Source: JAAYJK01 sp964531295
GTDB lineage: Bacteria > Bacillota > Syntrophomonadia > Syntrophomonadales > Syntrophomonadaceae
Assembly (NCBI GenBank): GCA_964531295.1
Contig: CAZHHJ010000054.1
Location: forward strand, 1-13,505
Reading direction: 5' to 3'
Length of the DNA: 13,505 nucleotides
Shown here: in pieces, positions 11,618 to 13,505 of the stretch
Layout: each line of letters starts with the position of its first letter
Numbering within the stretch: the first letter of the stretch is position 1
The notes under the pieces: generated by a model
The model's input: only the letters and a program-made list of their open reading frames with translations
Database searches by the model: none
What the model was told of the DNA's origin: nothing
Made by a program: the position numbers and the translations under genes

Positions 11618-13495
11618 TTATTTCATTATCCGGCAGATATTGTTAGTAAATTCTAATGGATCATCTATAGTTAAACCCTCGATAAGCAGGGCTTGATTAT
11701 ATAATAGATTAGTATATAGATTTAATTTATCCTTATCATTTTCAAAAGCATCTTGCAGCGATTTGAAAACCTCGTGACTGCTGTTTATTTCCAGGACTTT
11801 GTCGGCTTTGATTTTCTGGTCACTGGGCATAGCGTTGAGTACTTTTTCCATCTCTATGGTAACTTCTCCTTCATTGGCCAAGCATACCGGGTGGTGCTTG
11901 AGGCGTTTGGAGGACCGGACATCCTTGACTTTATCTGCCAAGATGTTTTTCATATATTCGAACAGTTCTTTATCTTGCTCTTTGTCGGTGGAATCATCTG
12001 TATCAGTAGCCGTTTCAATCCCCAAGTCGCCGCCGGATACGGATTTGAACTCTTTATCCTGGTAGCTCATCAGGAACCTGATGGCGAATTCGTCCACATC
12101 ATCGGCAAAATACAGTATTTCGTAGCCCTTATCGGCCACCAGTTCTGTCTGGGGCATCTTATCAATTCTATCTATGGATTCTCCCGCCGCATAATAGATG
12201 TACTTTTGATCTTCCGGCATTCTGCTGACGTATTCATCCAGGGTGACCATTTTCTTTTCCTGGGAAGAATAAAACATCAGCAGGTCCTGGAGCATATCCT
12301 TGTTCAGGCCATAGCCTTCATAGATGCCGTATTTCAACTGCCTTCCAAAGGACTCATAAAATTCTTCATAACGCTCTCTATCCTCTTGAAGGATATTGGT
12401 CAGTTCGGTCTTTATTCTATTTTTTATGTTCTTGGCAATAATTTTCAGCTGTCTATCATGCTGCAGCATTTCTCTGGATATGTTGAGAGACAAATCCTCG
12501 GAATCAACCATCCCTTTTACGAAACTGAAGAAGTCAGGCAGCAGGTCGCCGCATTTGTTCATGATCAATATGCCATTGGAATAAAGCTCCAGGCCTTTCT
12601 CGTATTCCCGGGTATAGAAGTCATAGGGTGGCTTTTCCGGGATGAACAGAATGGCATTATAGCTAACTGCTCCTTCGGTGCTTATATGGATGTACTTTAG
12701 TGGTTTATCAAAACCATAGCGTTTCTCAGTATAAAAGTTTTCATAATCTTGCGGTGTAAGCTCGTTTTTATTCTTTTTCCAGATGGGAACCATGGAATTT
12801 ATGGTCTGTTCTTCTATATGATTTTCATATTCATCTTCGCTGTCTTCTTTCAGACTGCGGGTGCTAACATCCATTTTGATCGGGTATCTTACGAAATCCG
12901 AGTATTTCTTGATTATGGATCTTAAGTGATACTGTTCCAAAAACTGATCGTAATCTTCATCGCTGGTTTTTTCTTTGATTTTAAGAACAATGTCAGTTCC
13001 GAAAGAATCCTTTTCCCATGGTTCTATTTGATAGCCCTCAGCACCTTTTGAATTCCATTTATAGGCTTCATCGCTCCCGTAGGCTTTGCTGATAACGGTG
13101 ACTTCGTCCGATACCATGAAAGCAGAATAAAAACCGACTCCAAACTGACCAATAATATCATAGCCATCTTTAATTTCGTTTTCTTCTTTAAAAGTAAGGG
13201 AACCACTTTTTGCTATTACTCCCAGGTTGTCATCCAGTTCCTCTTTACTCATTCCGATGCCAGTATCGGAAATCATCAGGGTTCTATTCTCTTTATCAGG
13301 GGTGATTTTAATGTAATACTCATTTCTATCGAAGGCTATGGACTCATCTGCCAAAGCTTTATAATAGATTTTATCTATAGCATCGCTGGCATTAGAAACA
13401 AGCTCTCTTAAAAAGATCTCCCGGTGAGTGTAAATAGAATTGATCATCAGGTTTAGAAGCCGCTTAGATTCTGCTTTAAATTGCTTTTTAGACAT
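11618..13495 (-). CDS. htpG: Molecular chaperone HtpG (bacterial Hsp90)
   Basis: A complete 625-aa cytosolic, dimeric, ATP-driven chaperone. The N-terminal GHKL ATPase domain covers about residues 1-215, with RELVSNASDAIDK (catalytic Glu31, Mg-binding Asn35), DTGIGM (Asp77) and the lid glycine motif GQFGVGF (116-122). The middle domain includes SLNISREMLQ with Arg341, the phosphate-contacting Arg of the family. The C-terminal dimerisation region ends at FTNNICRIMK. The start MSKKQFKAESKRLLNLMINS is where HtpG proteins usually begin. Only ten bases upstream remain in the window and they lack a good ribosome binding site, so the promoter and any heat-shock (CIRCE) element lie outside. Length and motifs are normal. 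Confidence 0.98.
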   Translation of the reverse strand: MSKKQFKAESKRLLNLMINSIYTHREIFLRELVSNASDAIDKIYYKALADESIAFDRNEYYIKITPDKENRTLMISDTGIGMSKEELDDNLGVIAKSGSLTFKEENEIKDGYDIIGQFGVGFYSAFMVSDEVTVISKAYGSDEAYKWNSKGAEGYQIEPWEKDSFGTDIVLKIKEKTSDEDYDQFLEQYHLRSIIKKYSDFVRYPIKMDVSTRSLKEDSEDEYENHIEEQTINSMVPIWKKNKNELTPQDYENFYTEKRYGFDKPLKYIHISTEGAVSYNAILFIPEKPPYDFYTREYEKGLELYSNGILIMNKCGDLLPDFFSFVKGMVDSEDLSLNISREMLQHDRQLKIIAKNIKNRIKTELTNILQEDRERYEEFYESFGRQLKYGIYEGYGLNKDMLQDLLMFYSSQEKKMVTLDEYVSRMPEDQKYIYYAAGESIDRIDKMPQTELVADKGYEILYFADDVDEFAIRFLMSYQDKEFKSVSGGDLGIETATDTDDSTDKEQDKELFEYMKNILADKVKDVRSSKRLKHHPVCLANEGEVTIEMEKVLNAMPSDQKIKADKVLEINSSHEVFKSLQDAFENDKDKLNLYTNLLYNQALLIEGLTIDDPLEFTNNICRIMK

Positions 13496-13505
13496 ATTTT
13501 ATTCT

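Noticed and set aside
11753..12700. Long plus-strand open frame (315 codons) opposite htpG
   Set aside because: It lies entirely within htpG on the other strand, has no ribosome binding site and reads as a low-quality mirror of a strongly conserved gene.
1..13505. CRISPR array, rRNA or intact insertion sequence
   Set aside because: No regularly spaced repeats, no rRNA-like stretch and no transposase-like frame were seen on either strand.

Overview
The window looks like a chromosomal segment of a low-to-moderate GC, anaerobic Gram-positive bacterium (Firmicutes, class Clostridia). The reasons are strong AGGAGG-type ribosome binding sites, GTG starts, a LiaF-like envelope protein, a lipoprotein-type binding protein, an oxygen-sensitive radical SAM enzyme and a riboswitch with an intrinsic terminator. 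The species cannot be named from the sequence.

Layout. Positions 1-48 (minus) hold the first 16 codons of a MerR-type regulator, with a MerR-style promoter (19-bp spacer) at 67-97. Then, on the plus strand, come asnS (338-1732), a LiaF-like membrane protein (1854-2555) and a two-zinc-ribbon membrane protein (2658-3332). A 610-bp intergenic region (3333-3942) holds an inverted, decayed copy of a small peptide gene, one copy of a 138-bp dispersed repeat with a terminator, and a molybdenum/tungsten cofactor (Moco/Tuco, RF01055-type) riboswitch followed by an intrinsic terminator.

The riboswitch precedes a tight six-gene operon (3943-9173): lipoprotein binding protein, FecCD/BtuC-type permease, ATPase, a radical SAM enzyme of the AmmeMemoRadiSam/PflA-like type, a 376-aa protein I cannot assign, and a 47-aa Cys-rich peptide. 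By itself the transporter would be annotated as importing iron-siderophore or cobalamin. The riboswitch argues for molybdate or tungstate import of the MolABC type (H. influenzae HI1470-1472). The three distal genes are then candidates for a Mo/W-linked function that has not been described. This is the most interesting system in the window.

Positions 9174-9650 hold no confident gene but do hold two strong inverted repeats. Positions 9651-11134 form a small accessory module: a Cro/C1-type repressor (minus), a divergent promoter region with a 26-bp near-palindromic operator, and then an 83-aa Cys-containing protein, a 32-aa hydrophobic peptide and a 105-aa single-pass membrane protein (plus). 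It is followed by the second copy of the 138-bp repeat, whose terminator may end that transcript. Parts of this module recur at 3358-3570, so the two loci share ancestry.

The right end (minus strand) holds a tRNA-Lys(CTT) with a near-consensus promoter and its own terminator, and a complete htpG (Hsp90) gene whose start lies 10 bases from the window edge.
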